DNA of 64,000 nucleotides from GBS-DC sp037442365. Lineage in GTDB: Bacteria > Armatimonadota > Fimbriimonadia > Fimbriimonadales > GBS-DC. The stretch is from assembly GCA_037442365.1 (NCBI GenBank), contig JBBIQK010000005.1, positions 1 to 64,000 of the forward strand, given 5' to 3'. Below are positions 17,101 to 25,529 of this stretch, piece after piece (position 1 is the first letter of the stretch; every line of letters begins with the position of its first letter). Position numbers and translations under genes: made by a program. The notes beneath the pieces are model-generated. The model saw only the letters and a list, made by a program, of their open reading frames with translations, ran no database searches and was not told where the DNA came from.

Positions 17101-17388
17101 CGCAGGCATGCCCAGACTCGTGAACGCATCGATAAATCCGGGGTAGATGGTGTGCCCGCTCGCGTCGATGACCTCCGCATCGGCGGGGATGGGCGTGTCG
17201 CTGCCGCCAATCGCGGCGATGACGCCGTTGCGCACCACCAGCACGCCGTTCTCAATCGGCGGCGCGGTGTTGGACACAATCTTCGCGCCGCGTAGGGCAT
17301 ACACATCGGGTAAACGATAGGGCGTATCCTGCGCCCACGCAATAACGCTGAGAAGTAACCAGCCTACGAACCACCTCAGTCCTCGCAT
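14149..17388 (-). CDS. Exported tandem amidohydrolase-fold protein
   Basis: The 1079-residue product starts with a signal peptide (RGLRWFVGWLLLSVIAWAQ). Two amidohydrolase modules follow. The first (about 30-440) has PGFIDAFTSLG where the HxH metal motif should be, so its metal site looks lost. A His/Asp-rich linker (SHDHEAHACEEACTDH) precedes the second module (about 540-970), which keeps LTPGLLDCHSHTAI, LIHCHSYR, TLQHVLEGY and VVSFNSDSNE, consistent with an active metal hydrolase of the imidazolonepropionase-like group. A C-terminal beta-rich domain (about 985-1079) ends the protein. The start is set by the signal peptide; a longer reading adds a non-signal extension. Substrate unknown. Confidence 0.8.
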   Translation of the reverse strand: MRGLRWFVGWLLLSVIAWAQDTPYRLPDVYALRGAKIVSNTAPPIENGVLVVRNGVIAAIGGSDTPIPADAEVIDASGHTIYPGFIDAFTSLGMPAQANDPAYASYERGNTHPNAQIRPERQATVLMQPDSAQLARWRRAGFVAAHIAPPHGIMSGQSAVISVGTGAPAELVIAPQVGVVLNLRGRGGFEGGGGYPSSLMGAIALVRQTLYDAQHQMQVWEAYLRDPTGKPRPAMNRALEALQPVLKRETPLLAIANSAEDIRRVLRIADEFNLRVVIVGGQEAAKVADELKKRDIPVLLTLEMPEPLRSYDPLNPPTLTSLRNRALAYQNAAILHEHGVRFAITTEGLGDPERLLRNLRTAIANGLPKEAALRALTLTPAELMGLQNRFGDLAVGKTASFVVARGELFEPRARIEFVFADGKRFKVSDAQQTASAPATPPFRRPRDWDAENTGSLMEASCCFHHAHGSTLTHMQSHDHEAHACEEACTDHLTAGVPPRQDAPREQTSQPPAERTEQAGASDETPTLPRVKLTPLMPPPADEHNTWLIRNATVWTLAHDQPLPDADVLVVDGKIAAVGKNLTAPPSARIIDGTGKHLTPGLLDCHSHTAITGGVNEGTNVCTAEVRIQDVINPDDVNIYRQLAGGLTGALMLHGSANVIGGQSITVKWRWGKTADEMIFKEAPTGIKFALGENVKRSNFRTGGSTRYPASRMGVEQVIRERFLAALDYKRHWEEYRQGKRPLPPQRDLQLDALVEILEGKRLIHCHSYRQDEILMLLRVCEEFGVRVGTLQHVLEGYKVANEIARHGAGASSFSDWWAYKIEVYDAIPHNGAIMWERGVVVSFNSDSNELARRMNTEATKAVKYGGVPEAEALKFVTLNVAKQLGIDRYVGSIEVGKHADLALWSDHPLSGYAVCEKTFVDGVLYFDRERDRAWREELEKERHEYLKGLRAESVFDERRREREESAPRETPPTGAPVRFAGTWRGTITGGDPLPPEGVPFTLRIRQEGNQLRGALETPLGTQEFSIAAPDGETLTLTLEAGGMSFTVNATVSGDRLTGTLNAMGLSFTIEAQRVPESAL

Positions 17389-17656
17389 CGCAGACGGCAG
17401 ATTCGACGGCGGGCGAGCGATTCCTGCCCGACAATTTGCGCCCATGCGTGCAAGGCGCATCCTTTGGAGTGCTGAAGCGGGAGCTTCAGCATGCGCGGAA
17501 GCTCCGCTTCCGCAACACCCTTTGTCACCTCTCTCAAAGGGTTGGGAGAGGAGGGATGCACCTGGCACAATGCTGGCGCGACTCCCCTCTCCCGCCTGCG
17601 GGGGGAGGGGCTGGGGGTGAGGGCTGTAATTTGACCCTTGACCCGCCGCTTGGTCT
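17389..17656. repeat. Gene-free stretch with hairpins and an inverted REP-like repeat
   Basis: Two small hairpins (CTGAAGC..GCTTCAG near 17475-17492 and GCGGAAGC..GCTTCCGC near 17497-17515) precede a block at 17520-17630 carrying CTCCCCTCTCCCGCC and GGGGAGGGGCTGGGGGTGAG. This block is the reverse-orientation relative of the repeat at 10277-10381. No gene is seen. Confidence 0.65.
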
Positions 17657-19270
17657 TCAAATCATCGCGCCTTCCGTGTAAGTGCCGTACACCTCTTTGA
17701 GCGCGTTGACCATCTCGCCGAGCGTCGCGTAGGCTTTGATGGCGTTCAGGATGGGTACCATCAGATTCTCCTCACGGCGCGCGGCAGCCACGAGGTCGGT
17801 GAGGGCTTGCGCCACCGCGCGGTTGTCGCGTCGACGGCGCAGGTCTGCCAGGCGCTTGACCTGCTTCTCGTGCGCTTCATGCTCGATTTTGAGGATGCGA
17901 AACGGAATCGGCTCCTCCGCCATCTGGTACTCGTTCACGCCGACCCACACGAAGTCGCGTTCCTCCACGCGCTGCTGGAATCGGTACGCGGCGTCGGCAA
18001 TCTCCTGCTGGAAGAAGCCGCTCTTGACGGCGGAGATTACGCCGCCTTCCTCTTCGATGCGGCGGAAGTATTCGCGTGCGCCCGCCTCCATCTGGTCGGT
18101 CATCCACTCCACGAAGTACGCGCCGCCCAGCGGGTCCACCGTGTTCGTGACGCCCGACTCATGGGCAATCACTTGCTGCGTGCGCAGCGAGAGTAGCACC
18201 GCCTCTTCGGTCGGCAGCGCCCACGCCTCGTCGAACGAGTTCACATGGAGCGACTGCGTGCCGCCCAGCACCGCCGCCAGCGCCTCGATGGTGGAGCGAA
18301 TAAGATTCACATACGGCTGCTGCATCGTGAGCGAGACGCCCGCCGTCTGCGTGTGGAAGCGCATCCACCATGAGCGCGGGTTTTTCGCGCCGAAGGTCTC
18401 GCGCATCTCGCGCGCCCAGATGCGCCGCGCCGCCCGGTACTTGCCAATCTCCTCGAAAAAGTCGATATGCGCGTTGAAGAAGAACGAAAACTTCGGCGCG
18501 AAGTCGTCGATGTCCAGCCCCCGATCCAGACACCAGCGCACATACTCCAGCCCATCCGCAAGGGTGAACGCCAGCTCCTGCACCGCCGTCGCGCCCGCCT
18601 CGCGAATATGGTAGCCGCTGACGCTGATTGGATGCCACTTCGGCACATACTGCGTCGCGAACTCGATCGTGTCCACGATGAGCTTCATGTGCGGCTCAGG
18701 CGGGTAGACCCACTCCTTCTGCGCGATGAACTCCTTCAGGATGTCATTTTGAATCGTGCCCGACAACTGCTCCAGCGGAATCCCCCGCTTCTCGGCGACG
18801 GCGAGATACATGCCCCAGATGATAATCGCGGGCGCGTTGATGGTCATCGAGGTGGTGATACTGGCGAGGTCGATGCCATCAAACAGAATCTCCATATCTT
18901 CCAGCGAGGCAACGCTCACCCCGCATTTGCCTACCTCGCCTTCCGCTTCGGGGTCGTCCGGGTCCACGCCCATCAGCGTCGGCAGGTCGAACGCCACCGA
19001 CAATCCCGTCTGCCCCTGATCGATGAGGTACTTGTAGCGCTGATTCGTCTCCTCAGGCGTGGCGAAGCCCGAAAACTGGCGCACCGTCCACAACTTCGTG
19101 CGGTAGCCCGATTCGTACAGCCCGCGCGTGAAAGGATATTCGCCCGGGTTGCCCAGATCGTGCGCGTAATCCAGATGGGCAACATCCTGTGGTGTGTAAA
19201 AACGCTTGATTTCGATACCCGACAGCGACTCGAATCGCTGCTTCCGTTCCGTGATCGTCTTCTGGCTCAT
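17657..19270 (-). CDS. Methylmalonyl-CoA mutase-type large subunit (catalytic domain only)
   Basis: The 537-residue product is the substrate-binding barrel of an acyl-CoA mutase: GEYPFTRGLYESGYR, GQTGLSVAFDLPTLMG, SITTSMTINAPA, TAGVSLTMQQPYVNLIRST and GGTQSLHVNSFDEA. The family rearranges methylmalonyl-CoA to succinyl-CoA, or isobutyryl-CoA in IcmA, using adenosylcobalamin. The B12-binding domain is absent from this chain, so a separate small subunit must be encoded elsewhere; none is nearby. I start at ATG 19270, which follows GGAGG by a good distance; a CATAAT box lies upstream. Mutase versus isobutyryl-CoA specificity cannot be fixed by reading. Confidence 0.9.
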   Translation of the reverse strand: MSQKTITERKQRFESLSGIEIKRFYTPQDVAHLDYAHDLGNPGEYPFTRGLYESGYRTKLWTVRQFSGFATPEETNQRYKYLIDQGQTGLSVAFDLPTLMGVDPDDPEAEGEVGKCGVSVASLEDMEILFDGIDLASITTSMTINAPAIIIWGMYLAVAEKRGIPLEQLSGTIQNDILKEFIAQKEWVYPPEPHMKLIVDTIEFATQYVPKWHPISVSGYHIREAGATAVQELAFTLADGLEYVRWCLDRGLDIDDFAPKFSFFFNAHIDFFEEIGKYRAARRIWAREMRETFGAKNPRSWWMRFHTQTAGVSLTMQQPYVNLIRSTIEALAAVLGGTQSLHVNSFDEAWALPTEEAVLLSLRTQQVIAHESGVTNTVDPLGGAYFVEWMTDQMEAGAREYFRRIEEEGGVISAVKSGFFQQEIADAAYRFQQRVEERDFVWVGVNEYQMAEEPIPFRILKIEHEAHEKQVKRLADLRRRRDNRAVAQALTDLVAAARREENLMVPILNAIKAYATLGEMVNALKEVYGTYTEGAMI

Positions 19271-19351
19271 CGTCGCGCCTCCGCTCATATTATGGCACAT
19301 GCGGGGATTTTCCGAAACGGGCGGGAACTTTCCGAAACACGGAATCGTAAT

Positions 19352-19372
19352 CTTGAGTGGAAAGCACTCAAG
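19352..19372 (+). promoter_or_regulatory. HAIR operator (HspR-type box) upstream of hsp20
   Basis: CTTGAGT, seven bases, ACTCAAG: an exact match to the HspR-associated inverted repeat consensus. It lies 39 bases before the hsp20 ATG and overlaps a likely -10 (TAATCT, 19348-19353), so binding would block transcription. No hspR gene is in the window. Confidence 0.8.
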
Positions 19373-19410
19373 AGACCTTCCATAGAGACACTCATTAGGA
19401 GGGATGACAG

Positions 19411-19896
19411 ATGCGAGGACTGGTACGACGCGAGCCTGAGAGCGCTGTTGTGCGCTGGAATCCGTTCCGTGAGATGGAGCAGTTCCGACGCGAGATGGAC
19501 GACCTGTTTGGTCGTTTCTTCGACTGGCGACCGACCTTGACGACGCCGACGGAGCTTGAGTTCACGCCTGCGCTGGATGTGTACGAGACGCCCGATGAGT
19601 TCGTGGTGTTCGTGACCGCGCCGGGCGTGTCCGAGAAAGACCTGCATGTGGAGCTGTCGAACGGCACGCTCACGGTGTCGGGCGAGCGCAAGGCGCTCAT
19701 CGAGGGCGATCAGGTGCAGGCGCACTATGTCAGTCGCATGGGCGGCTACGGCAAGTTCAGCGTCGCCTACACGCTGCCCACCGCGATTGACGAGAACCGC
19801 GTGAAAGCCGTCTACCGCAACGGCGTGCTGGAGGTGCGCCTGCCCAAAGCCGAGTCGGCGAAGCCGAAGACCGTCAAGGTCGAGTTCGAGAAATAA
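19411..19896 (+). CDS. Hsp20/alpha-crystallin small heat shock protein
   Basis: The 161-residue product is a small heat shock chaperone that holds unfolding proteins. The alpha-crystallin domain spans about residues 50-150 (PALDVYETPDEFVVFVTAPG, LHVELSNGTLTVSGERK, YGKFSVAYTLP, NRVKAVYRNGVLEVRLPK). The C-terminus lacks a clear I-x-I motif, ending AKPKTVKVEFEK. AGGAGG precedes the ATG, so it is leadered. Regulation by HspR is predicted from the operator at 19352-19372. A strong terminator follows. Confidence 0.95.
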   Translation: MRGLVRREPESAVVRWNPFREMEQFRREMDDLFGRFFDWRPTLTTPTELEFTPALDVYETPDEFVVFVTAPGVSEKDLHVELSNGTLTVSGERKALIEGDQVQAHYVSRMGGYGKFSVAYTLPTAIDENRVKAVYRNGVLEVRLPKAESAKPKTVKVEFEK

Positions 19897-19905
19897 ATAC
19901 TCCTG

Positions 19906-19939
19906 CAGGGGCGCGGGAACATCCTGCGCCCCTGTTTTT
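19906..19939 (+). terminator. Rho-independent terminator after hsp20
   Basis: A 9-bp stem (CAGGGGCGC 19906-19914, GCGCCCCTG 19926-19934) is followed directly by five T residues. Confidence 0.85.
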
Positions 19940-19975
19940 GTGCGTTTCGGGTATACTCTCGCGCGGGATAACTGT

Positions 19976-21838
19976 ATGGAAGCCACGAAAATCGAGACAC
20001 GGTTGGAGCTGGACTATCTCGCGCGCGAGGTCTTACGTGCCTTCATGCAGGGCGAGCCGATGCCCCTGCGCGCCAACGAGATTCGGGAACGCATCCAGTC
20101 GCTGGAGCTGTCTTCGGGCGAGCTGCGCGCGCTCCTGTTGAACATGCCCGACAAGTTCTTCCAGGAAGAGCGTCGCTGGCAGCCCCTCTATCGCAAGGCG
20201 CATCGCAACATTCCTGTGTTGGCGCTGGCAGAGCGTATCATCCGCGCGGTCGGCGCGCCTGTGCCGCGCACCGCATTAGCCGTCGAGCTGGGCGCGCACC
20301 TCAGACGCTCGTTCGAGCATTATGAGACCATTCTGCCGCGCCTTGCGCAAAGCTCCGAAACGCTCTTTATCACGCGTAGCGGCGAAGTTGGATTGCGCGA
20401 GTGGCTCTTCGTGCCCGACTGGATCGAACCCATCCCCTATGAGTGGGAGCGCGCCGAGGAGCGTGAACGCGCCGTCCATGACGCTCTGTTCTACAACGAC
20501 CTCAAATGGGACGAGGTGGAGCGCTATGTGTCGCAGGCGCAGGGCATGGACTGGACGCGCCCCGAAACCGCCCTCGCGTTCGTGAGTCAGTTAGGCGAGC
20601 CTGTGCCCAATCGCGTGGTGGGCTTTCTGGGCTGGTACTTCACCCTGGACCCCGACCCACGCTGGGTCTATCCCTACGACGGCGTCGCGCTGTTCGAAGC
20701 CATCTATCAATCCGACGAGTGGGTCTGGGGCAGCGACGGGCAGTGGTATCCCCGCGCGGTCGCCGAGCAGTGGCGAGAGCGCGCCAGAGCGCAGGTGCAG
20801 GAGTGGCTGCAGGAGATGCCCGCCGAAGAGACCCAACCGCTCGAACTGCGCCCCGACGAGGTGGAGCATATCGTCGCCAACCTGCTCAAAACGGAGGGCA
20901 TCGCCCGCGCATCGAAGCTGCTCGAAGAGCTGTTCGAGGTCACGCCGAAAAGTCGCACCTTTCGCGAAGACCTCGACACGCTGGTGAACGCTCTCTGGAG
21001 CGATGGGCGGCTGGTGTGGTTCGGGTTCGACCGCTTCGGGCGCGACGAGGATGTGCCCGAATATGTGCGCACCGTGCCCTCAGTGTTCGAGTTCCCCGAG
21101 TTGCCCGACCTGCGCAACGAGGAGGGCGACCCCTACGATGTGCTGATTGACCCTGAGGGCTACCCGAAGACCCTGCGCGACGAGATTCTCGATGTGCGCG
21201 CGCAGGATGTGCTGGACGAGGAGACGCCCGCCTACCCCGAACAGATTCCCAGCGCGGTGCGTATCGTGTTGCGCCAGCCCCACAAGGACCTGGGCACCAT
21301 CCCGATGTGCCAGATTCCGCTGGGCTTCCTGCCCGACGAGCCGTTCCTGCAGCAGCTGACCTTTATCGACGAGAACGACCAGCCCTATGAAATCTGGCTG
21401 AACCACGAGACGCGCCTGATCTACGGGCTGTTCGACAAGTTCGCGTCGTTAGACCCGATTTCGGGCGCCATCTTTATGCTGGAGCGCACCGATCAGCCCG
21501 ATACCTACCGCCTGCGCTACACAGGCGAGGTGGACCCGCTGCTTGCTATCTCGCCCGCGCGCTACGAGCGGTTGCTGAACCTGCAGGCGCAAGCCGACGC
21601 CCTCTCCACCTACCACCTGCTCATTGAGCTGATGCGCGACCACCCGCGCGGGGCGGACTTTCTGACCCTGCACAACGAGCTGAACATCATCCGTCGCACG
21701 CGCCGTGAGCAGACCGCCTCGATTCTCAGCGCGTACCCGTGCTTCGAGTTGCATCGCGGCTCGCCCGTGTGGCATCTCAAAGAGGACGACATCGGCAAGC
21801 CCATCACCAAAAAGGCGCGTTCCTATCTGCTGGGGTAG
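19976..21838 (+). CDS. Large uncharacterised protein, first gene of a three-gene unit
   Basis: I do not recognise this 620-residue protein. It has no signal peptide, transmembrane segment or cysteine motif. It is acidic and mixes helical stretches such as LDYLAREVLRAFMQGEPMPLRANEIRE and PVPRTALAVELGAHLRRSFEHYETILPRL, which resemble winged-helix units. The last region repeats this look (LHNELNIIRRTRREQTASILSAYPCFELHRGSPVWHLKE). A chromatin- or nucleic-acid-binding role is only a guess. The start lies 18 bases after a TATACT box (19952-19957). The zinc-ribbon gene begins three bases after the stop, so they are co-transcribed. Confidence 0.6.
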   Translation: MEATKIETRLELDYLAREVLRAFMQGEPMPLRANEIRERIQSLELSSGELRALLLNMPDKFFQEERRWQPLYRKAHRNIPVLALAERIIRAVGAPVPRTALAVELGAHLRRSFEHYETILPRLAQSSETLFITRSGEVGLREWLFVPDWIEPIPYEWERAEERERAVHDALFYNDLKWDEVERYVSQAQGMDWTRPETALAFVSQLGEPVPNRVVGFLGWYFTLDPDPRWVYPYDGVALFEAIYQSDEWVWGSDGQWYPRAVAEQWRERARAQVQEWLQEMPAEETQPLELRPDEVEHIVANLLKTEGIARASKLLEELFEVTPKSRTFREDLDTLVNALWSDGRLVWFGFDRFGRDEDVPEYVRTVPSVFEFPELPDLRNEEGDPYDVLIDPEGYPKTLRDEILDVRAQDVLDEETPAYPEQIPSAVRIVLRQPHKDLGTIPMCQIPLGFLPDEPFLQQLTFIDENDQPYEIWLNHETRLIYGLFDKFASLDPISGAIFMLERTDQPDTYRLRYTGEVDPLLAISPARYERLLNLQAQADALSTYHLLIELMRDHPRGADFLTLHNELNIIRRTRREQTASILSAYPCFELHRGSPVWHLKEDDIGKPITKKARSYLLG

Positions 21839-21841
21839 CGT

Positions 21842-22558
21842 ATGCACCAACAGATGAGCCTGTTGCGCGACCTGCAGGCGATCGATTCGTACATCGATCG
21901 CCTGCGCAAGGAGCTGGCGCAACTCGATTCGGGCGAGCGTATCCGCGTCAAGCTCGAACAATCCCGCGTGCGCATGGAGCAAATCAAGGCGCGCTACGAA
22001 CAGAGCTACGCCGCCGCCGCCGAACAGGAACGCCGCCTGCAGGAGTTCGACCAGCGCATCCGCCAGGCGGAAGCCGACCTCTACTCCGGGCGCGTCACCA
22101 ACCCGCGCGAGCTGCAACTGATGCAACACGAAATCGAGCAAGCCAAGCAGACCCGCGACGAACTGGATATGCAGATGCTCAAAATGTGGGACGACCTCGA
22201 ATCGCTGAAAAAGGACATCGACGCCTCCGAACGCGACCTGCAGCAGATTGAACGCTTCTACGAGGCGCATGTGGAAGAGTACCGCCAGCGCAAAGCCGCG
22301 CTGGAGTCGGAAATCGCCTTCCACGAGAAAGAGCGCGAGAAACTGGCGCAGCGAATTGACTCCGACGCACTGGCGCGCTACCAGACGCTGCGCGAACGGC
22401 TGGGCGGCATCGCCGTCGCCGTCGTGGCGCAGAAAGCCTGCACCGTGTGCCACACTTTGCTTACCCCCTACACCCTCAAACGCCTCGAAAACGAGGATGC
22501 GCTGATTGCCTGCGAAAGCTGCGGCAGGCTCCTGTACGACCCGCAACTGGCGCAGTAG
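21842..22558 (+). CDS. Coiled-coil protein with C4 zinc ribbon (DUF164/CT398 type)
   Basis: The 238-residue product has a long coiled coil (about residues 5-180, with heptads such as LRKELAQLDSGERIRVKLEQ) and a C-terminal CTVCH...CESCG zinc ribbon, the layout of the bacterial CT398-like family. That family is proposed to act as an adaptor in RNA or secretion machinery, without firm proof. It lies three bases after the 620-residue gene. Confidence 0.8.
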   Translation: MHQQMSLLRDLQAIDSYIDRLRKELAQLDSGERIRVKLEQSRVRMEQIKARYEQSYAAAAEQERRLQEFDQRIRQAEADLYSGRVTNPRELQLMQHEIEQAKQTRDELDMQMLKMWDDLESLKKDIDASERDLQQIERFYEAHVEEYRQRKAALESEIAFHEKEREKLAQRIDSDALARYQTLRERLGGIAVAVVAQKACTVCHTLLTPYTLKRLENEDALIACESCGRLLYDPQLAQ

Positions 22559-22606
22559 CAGGAATCACGCCTCGCCAGAGCGTATTATAAATCAGGAGGC
22601 GAGAGC

Positions 22607-23347
22607 GTGGACGAACCCATTAAGCGTTCAGACGCTGTTGAGAAGGAATACACGCAGGCAGTCATCTACGGCATCGTGGGGCTGGTGGCGCTGGGACTGA
22701 CCTTCCTGTTCTGGCGGTACGGCGGCATGTTTTACTCGTTTTCGTGGGGCTTTGGTCTAATCTGGCTGGGTGCGTGGGGCTACGCGGGCTGGTCGTACTA
22801 CAAAACCACGAAAGTGCCCGCGCATCCTGTCGAGTGCCCGTTTTGCCGCAAGGAGACGGTGCTGGTCGCCCCGCCGCAGATGGACTTCACCTGCGAACAC
22901 TGCCTCAAGCGCGTGCCTATCGAGAACGGGCGCGTGATGGAAGTCATCGCGGTCAAGTGTCCGCACTGCGGCTCGATGGAGCAGGTCTCGGTCAAAGCGG
23001 CGGCGGCGATTTGTGAACAGTGCCAGCGCGAGTTTCCCATCCGCACGACGGGGCGCGTGCCCGCCGGGATGCCCATCCCCGCGCAGGACGACCCGACCCC
23101 CTACGAACTCGTGCTGCTGGGCGTCGACCGCCTCAAGGAAGAGCAGGCAATCCTGGCGCTGGAGCGGTTGCTCGATCTGAACCGCCCCGATGTGAAAAAG
23201 CTGCTGGAGACGGTTCCGATGGTGCTGTTCACGAACCTGCCGCGGCGCAAGGCGGAGAGTCAGGCGCGTGAGCTGAGCGAGCAGGGTGTGATGGTTGAGG
23301 CGCGTCGGATTGAAGACCCCAACCGCGTGCCGACGCCCTGGAACTAA
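22607..23347 (+). CDS. Membrane protein with zinc-ribbon motifs and L7/L12-like C-terminal domain
   Basis: The 246-residue protein has two transmembrane segments (about residues 17-34 and 38-58), then Cys pairs CPFC, CEHC, CPHC and CEQC that could form two zinc ribbons. The C-terminal about 65 residues (LLGVDRLKEEQAILALERLL through EQGVMVEARR) resemble the ribosomal protein L7/L12 C-terminal fold. The GTG start is set by AGGAGG upstream; an upstream TATTAT (about 22582) may be its promoter. Function unknown. The TAA stop overlaps the stop of the convergent zincin gene (CTAA at 23344-23347). Confidence 0.65.
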   Translation: MDEPIKRSDAVEKEYTQAVIYGIVGLVALGLTFLFWRYGGMFYSFSWGFGLIWLGAWGYAGWSYYKTTKVPAHPVECPFCRKETVLVAPPQMDFTCEHCLKRVPIENGRVMEVIAVKCPHCGSMEQVSVKAAAAICEQCQREFPIRTTGRVPAGMPIPAQDDPTPYELVLLGVDRLKEEQAILALERLLDLNRPDVKKLLETVPMVLFTNLPRRKAESQARELSEQGVMVEARRIEDPNRVPTPWN

Positions 23348-24312
23348 CGCCGGCGCAACACCAGCTGGGTCGCCGTACAGCGCGCCCATTCGGGGCGTTT
23401 GGGGTCGGGTGTGAGCGTCGCCCCGCGCGGCTCAACGATCCGCCAGCGCGATACGCCTCCCGGAAGAAACAGATACCCACTGGTAAACGGCAGTTGCGCC
23501 GTTAGGCGGTCAGGCTCGGTGAGGCTCTCCCGCACGCCGCGCAAAAAATCATCCGGCTCTATCCCGCCTGCGCACAGCATCGCCCTGCCCAGACGCTCGC
23601 TGCCGTACACGCGGTCGATGTAGAGCGCGAGCGCGAGGTACTCCTCGTAGCCCCCCCGACCGCGCGAACGCCACCGCTGCGGGTTCAATCCCTCCCGCGC
23701 CATGCGCGCGACGAGCGGCTCGACGGCGCGGCGCAGGTACGCCTCCAGCGCGCTCATCGACGCGCCCATCAGAAACTCCGGCTCGCCGCCTGCGTCTCGC
23801 GCCCGCGCCGTCAGGTGCTGGGTAAACCACCGCTCGCCCAGATCGCCGTTCGCCCACGCCTCTGGCGCAGTGAACGAGTTGATGGGGGGGATAACCCAGT
23901 GCCCGTACTCGTGCGTCAGCTCGCGCAGCCACTCATGCGGGGGCACGCGCTCGCTGAGGTCATACAGGTACATCAGGTTCTGCTGCTGCTCCGCGCCCGC
24001 CCTGCCCTCGGTCATCAGAAACACGCGCAACAGGCGGTCATAGCGTAGCGAATGGTCCAAGCCCAGCCGTGTACGCGCCAGCTCGTAGCACGCCAGCAGC
24101 AACCGACAGGCGCGCTCTGCGTAAGGGTACAGAGTCTGCCGCTGCGCGTAGATTTCGAACAGCAGCATCGGCGTCGCGCCCTCAGCAAGCCCCTGCACAC
24201 GGTAGGCGAACGCCGCCCGATGCAGCGGGTCCTCCACAGGCGCAGACAACGGCTGCGGCGAACCGACCACCCGATAACGCACAGGAAGAGTGTACCGCAT
24301 CGCCCGATGCAC
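23344..24312 (-). CDS. Putative zincin-like protein with HEYGH motif
   Basis: The 322-residue protein contains ELTHEYGHWVIPP, an HExxH zinc-binding signature typical of zincin proteases, preceded by FLMTEGRAGAEQQQNLMYLYDL. No signal peptide is seen, and I do not recognise the family. GTG at 24312 is nine bases after the MFS gene stop; an internal ATG at 24300 is an alternative start. The gene is third in the secDF-MFS operon. Confidence 0.6.
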   Translation of the reverse strand: MHRAMRYTLPVRYRVVGSPQPLSAPVEDPLHRAAFAYRVQGLAEGATPMLLFEIYAQRQTLYPYAERACRLLLACYELARTRLGLDHSLRYDRLLRVFLMTEGRAGAEQQQNLMYLYDLSERVPPHEWLRELTHEYGHWVIPPINSFTAPEAWANGDLGERWFTQHLTARARDAGGEPEFLMGASMSALEAYLRRAVEPLVARMAREGLNPQRWRSRGRGGYEEYLALALYIDRVYGSERLGRAMLCAGGIEPDDFLRGVRESLTEPDRLTAQLPFTSGYLFLPGGVSRWRIVEPRGATLTPDPKRPEWARCTATQLVLRRR

Positions 24313-24320
24313 GGTTGCGC

Positions 24321-25529
24321 CTACTGCCCGTCAGGAGGGGACGGCTTCGCTGCGGGGCGCACGCCGAGCGCAAGCCACATGCTGAACACCAACAACCCAG
24401 CGGCGGCGGCATAGGGCAGCGAGTCGCTGTATTTGAGCGCGCCGTTGCCCCCGATAGGTCCCACAATCCGTGCAAGGCTCTCCAGCGAGCCAGAGACGCC
24501 CTGAATGCGCCCTTGCTCGGCGTCGGTTGCAGAGCGACTGATCAGGCTCACCACACTGGGCAACGCCAGCGCGCCCCCAACCGAAGCGACTCCCACCAGC
24601 AGGTAGAACAGGAACAGCGATTGGGTGAACGCCGCGCCGAACAACCCCACCACATTCAGCAGCAGCCCGACCAGCAGCGTCCGTTGCTCGCCCAGCGCAT
24701 GCACCACGCGCCCGACCAGCACCGCCTGTGAGAGCGCGCCCACCAGTCCCACCACCGCCAGGATGTAGCCAATCTCGCGCGGTCCCAGCTCGAAGCGCAC
24801 CGCCACAAACAGCGGGAAGGTCGTCTGATACACCGAGAAGCCGAGCCAGAGGATGAAGTTCATCCAGAGCAGGCGGGCGGCGGCGCTTCGGGTCAGCAGC
24901 GCGGGCATCTCGCGCCATGGGGAGGGGCGTTTCGCAGGCACGAGGTGCGCCGTTTCGGGCAGCGCGACGAACGCATACCCCGCCGCGAGCAGCGAAATCA
25001 CCGCCGCCGCCCACGCGGGAACCGCCAGCCCGAACGACGCCAGCCCACCGCCCAGCGCGGGACCGACGATGAACCCCAGCCCGAACGCCGCGCCAATCAG
25101 CCCGAAGTTGCGCGCGCGCCGCTCTGGGGGGCTGATGTCGGCGATATAGGCGCGCGCCGTCGTGATGTTGCCCCCCGTGAAGCCGTCCAGCAGGCGCGAC
25201 ACAAACAGCCAGAACAGATTCGGCGCGAGCGCCAGCATCACGAAACTCGCCGCCGACCCCAGCAGGCTCAGAATCAGCACGGGGCGACGCCCCCAGCGGT
25301 CAGACCACTCGCCCAGAATCGGCGATGCAAGCAGTTGCGCGACGGAAAACGAGGCGAACAGGAGACCAATCTGCAGCTCGCTCGCCTGAAAGCGCTGGGC
25401 GTAGAACGGCAGAAGCGGGATGACTATCCCGAAGCCGATGAGGCTGACGAAAATCGTGATGAAGACCGCCAGCAGGGCGCGTCGCTTGACCCGCTCATCG
25501 GCTTCGGGCGTAATCCGCTGGATTGCCAT
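24321..25529 (-). CDS. Major facilitator superfamily efflux transporter
   Basis: The 402-residue product has 12 predicted transmembrane helices and the DHA1/TetA-type motif A (GEWSDRWGRRPVL between helices 2 and 3) and motif C-like FGLGFIVGPALGG in helix 5. Such proteins export drugs or metabolites with proton antiport; the substrate cannot be told by reading. The ATG overlaps the secDF stop (TGATG), so translation is coupled to secDF. Confidence 0.88.
   Translation of the reverse strand: MAIQRITPEADERVKRRALLAVFITIFVSLIGFGIVIPLLPFYAQRFQASELQIGLLFASFSVAQLLASPILGEWSDRWGRRPVLILSLLGSAASFVMLALAPNLFWLFVSRLLDGFTGGNITTARAYIADISPPERRARNFGLIGAAFGLGFIVGPALGGGLASFGLAVPAWAAAVISLLAAGYAFVALPETAHLVPAKRPSPWREMPALLTRSAAARLLWMNFILWLGFSVYQTTFPLFVAVRFELGPREIGYILAVVGLVGALSQAVLVGRVVHALGEQRTLLVGLLLNVVGLFGAAFTQSLFLFYLLVGVASVGGALALPSVVSLISRSATDAEQGRIQGVSGSLESLARIVGPIGGNGALKYSDSLPYAAAAGLLVFSMWLALGVRPAAKPSPPDGQ

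Noticed and set aside
15988..17295. Open frame antisense to the amidohydrolase gene
   Set aside because: Arg-rich shadow frame without domain or start signals.
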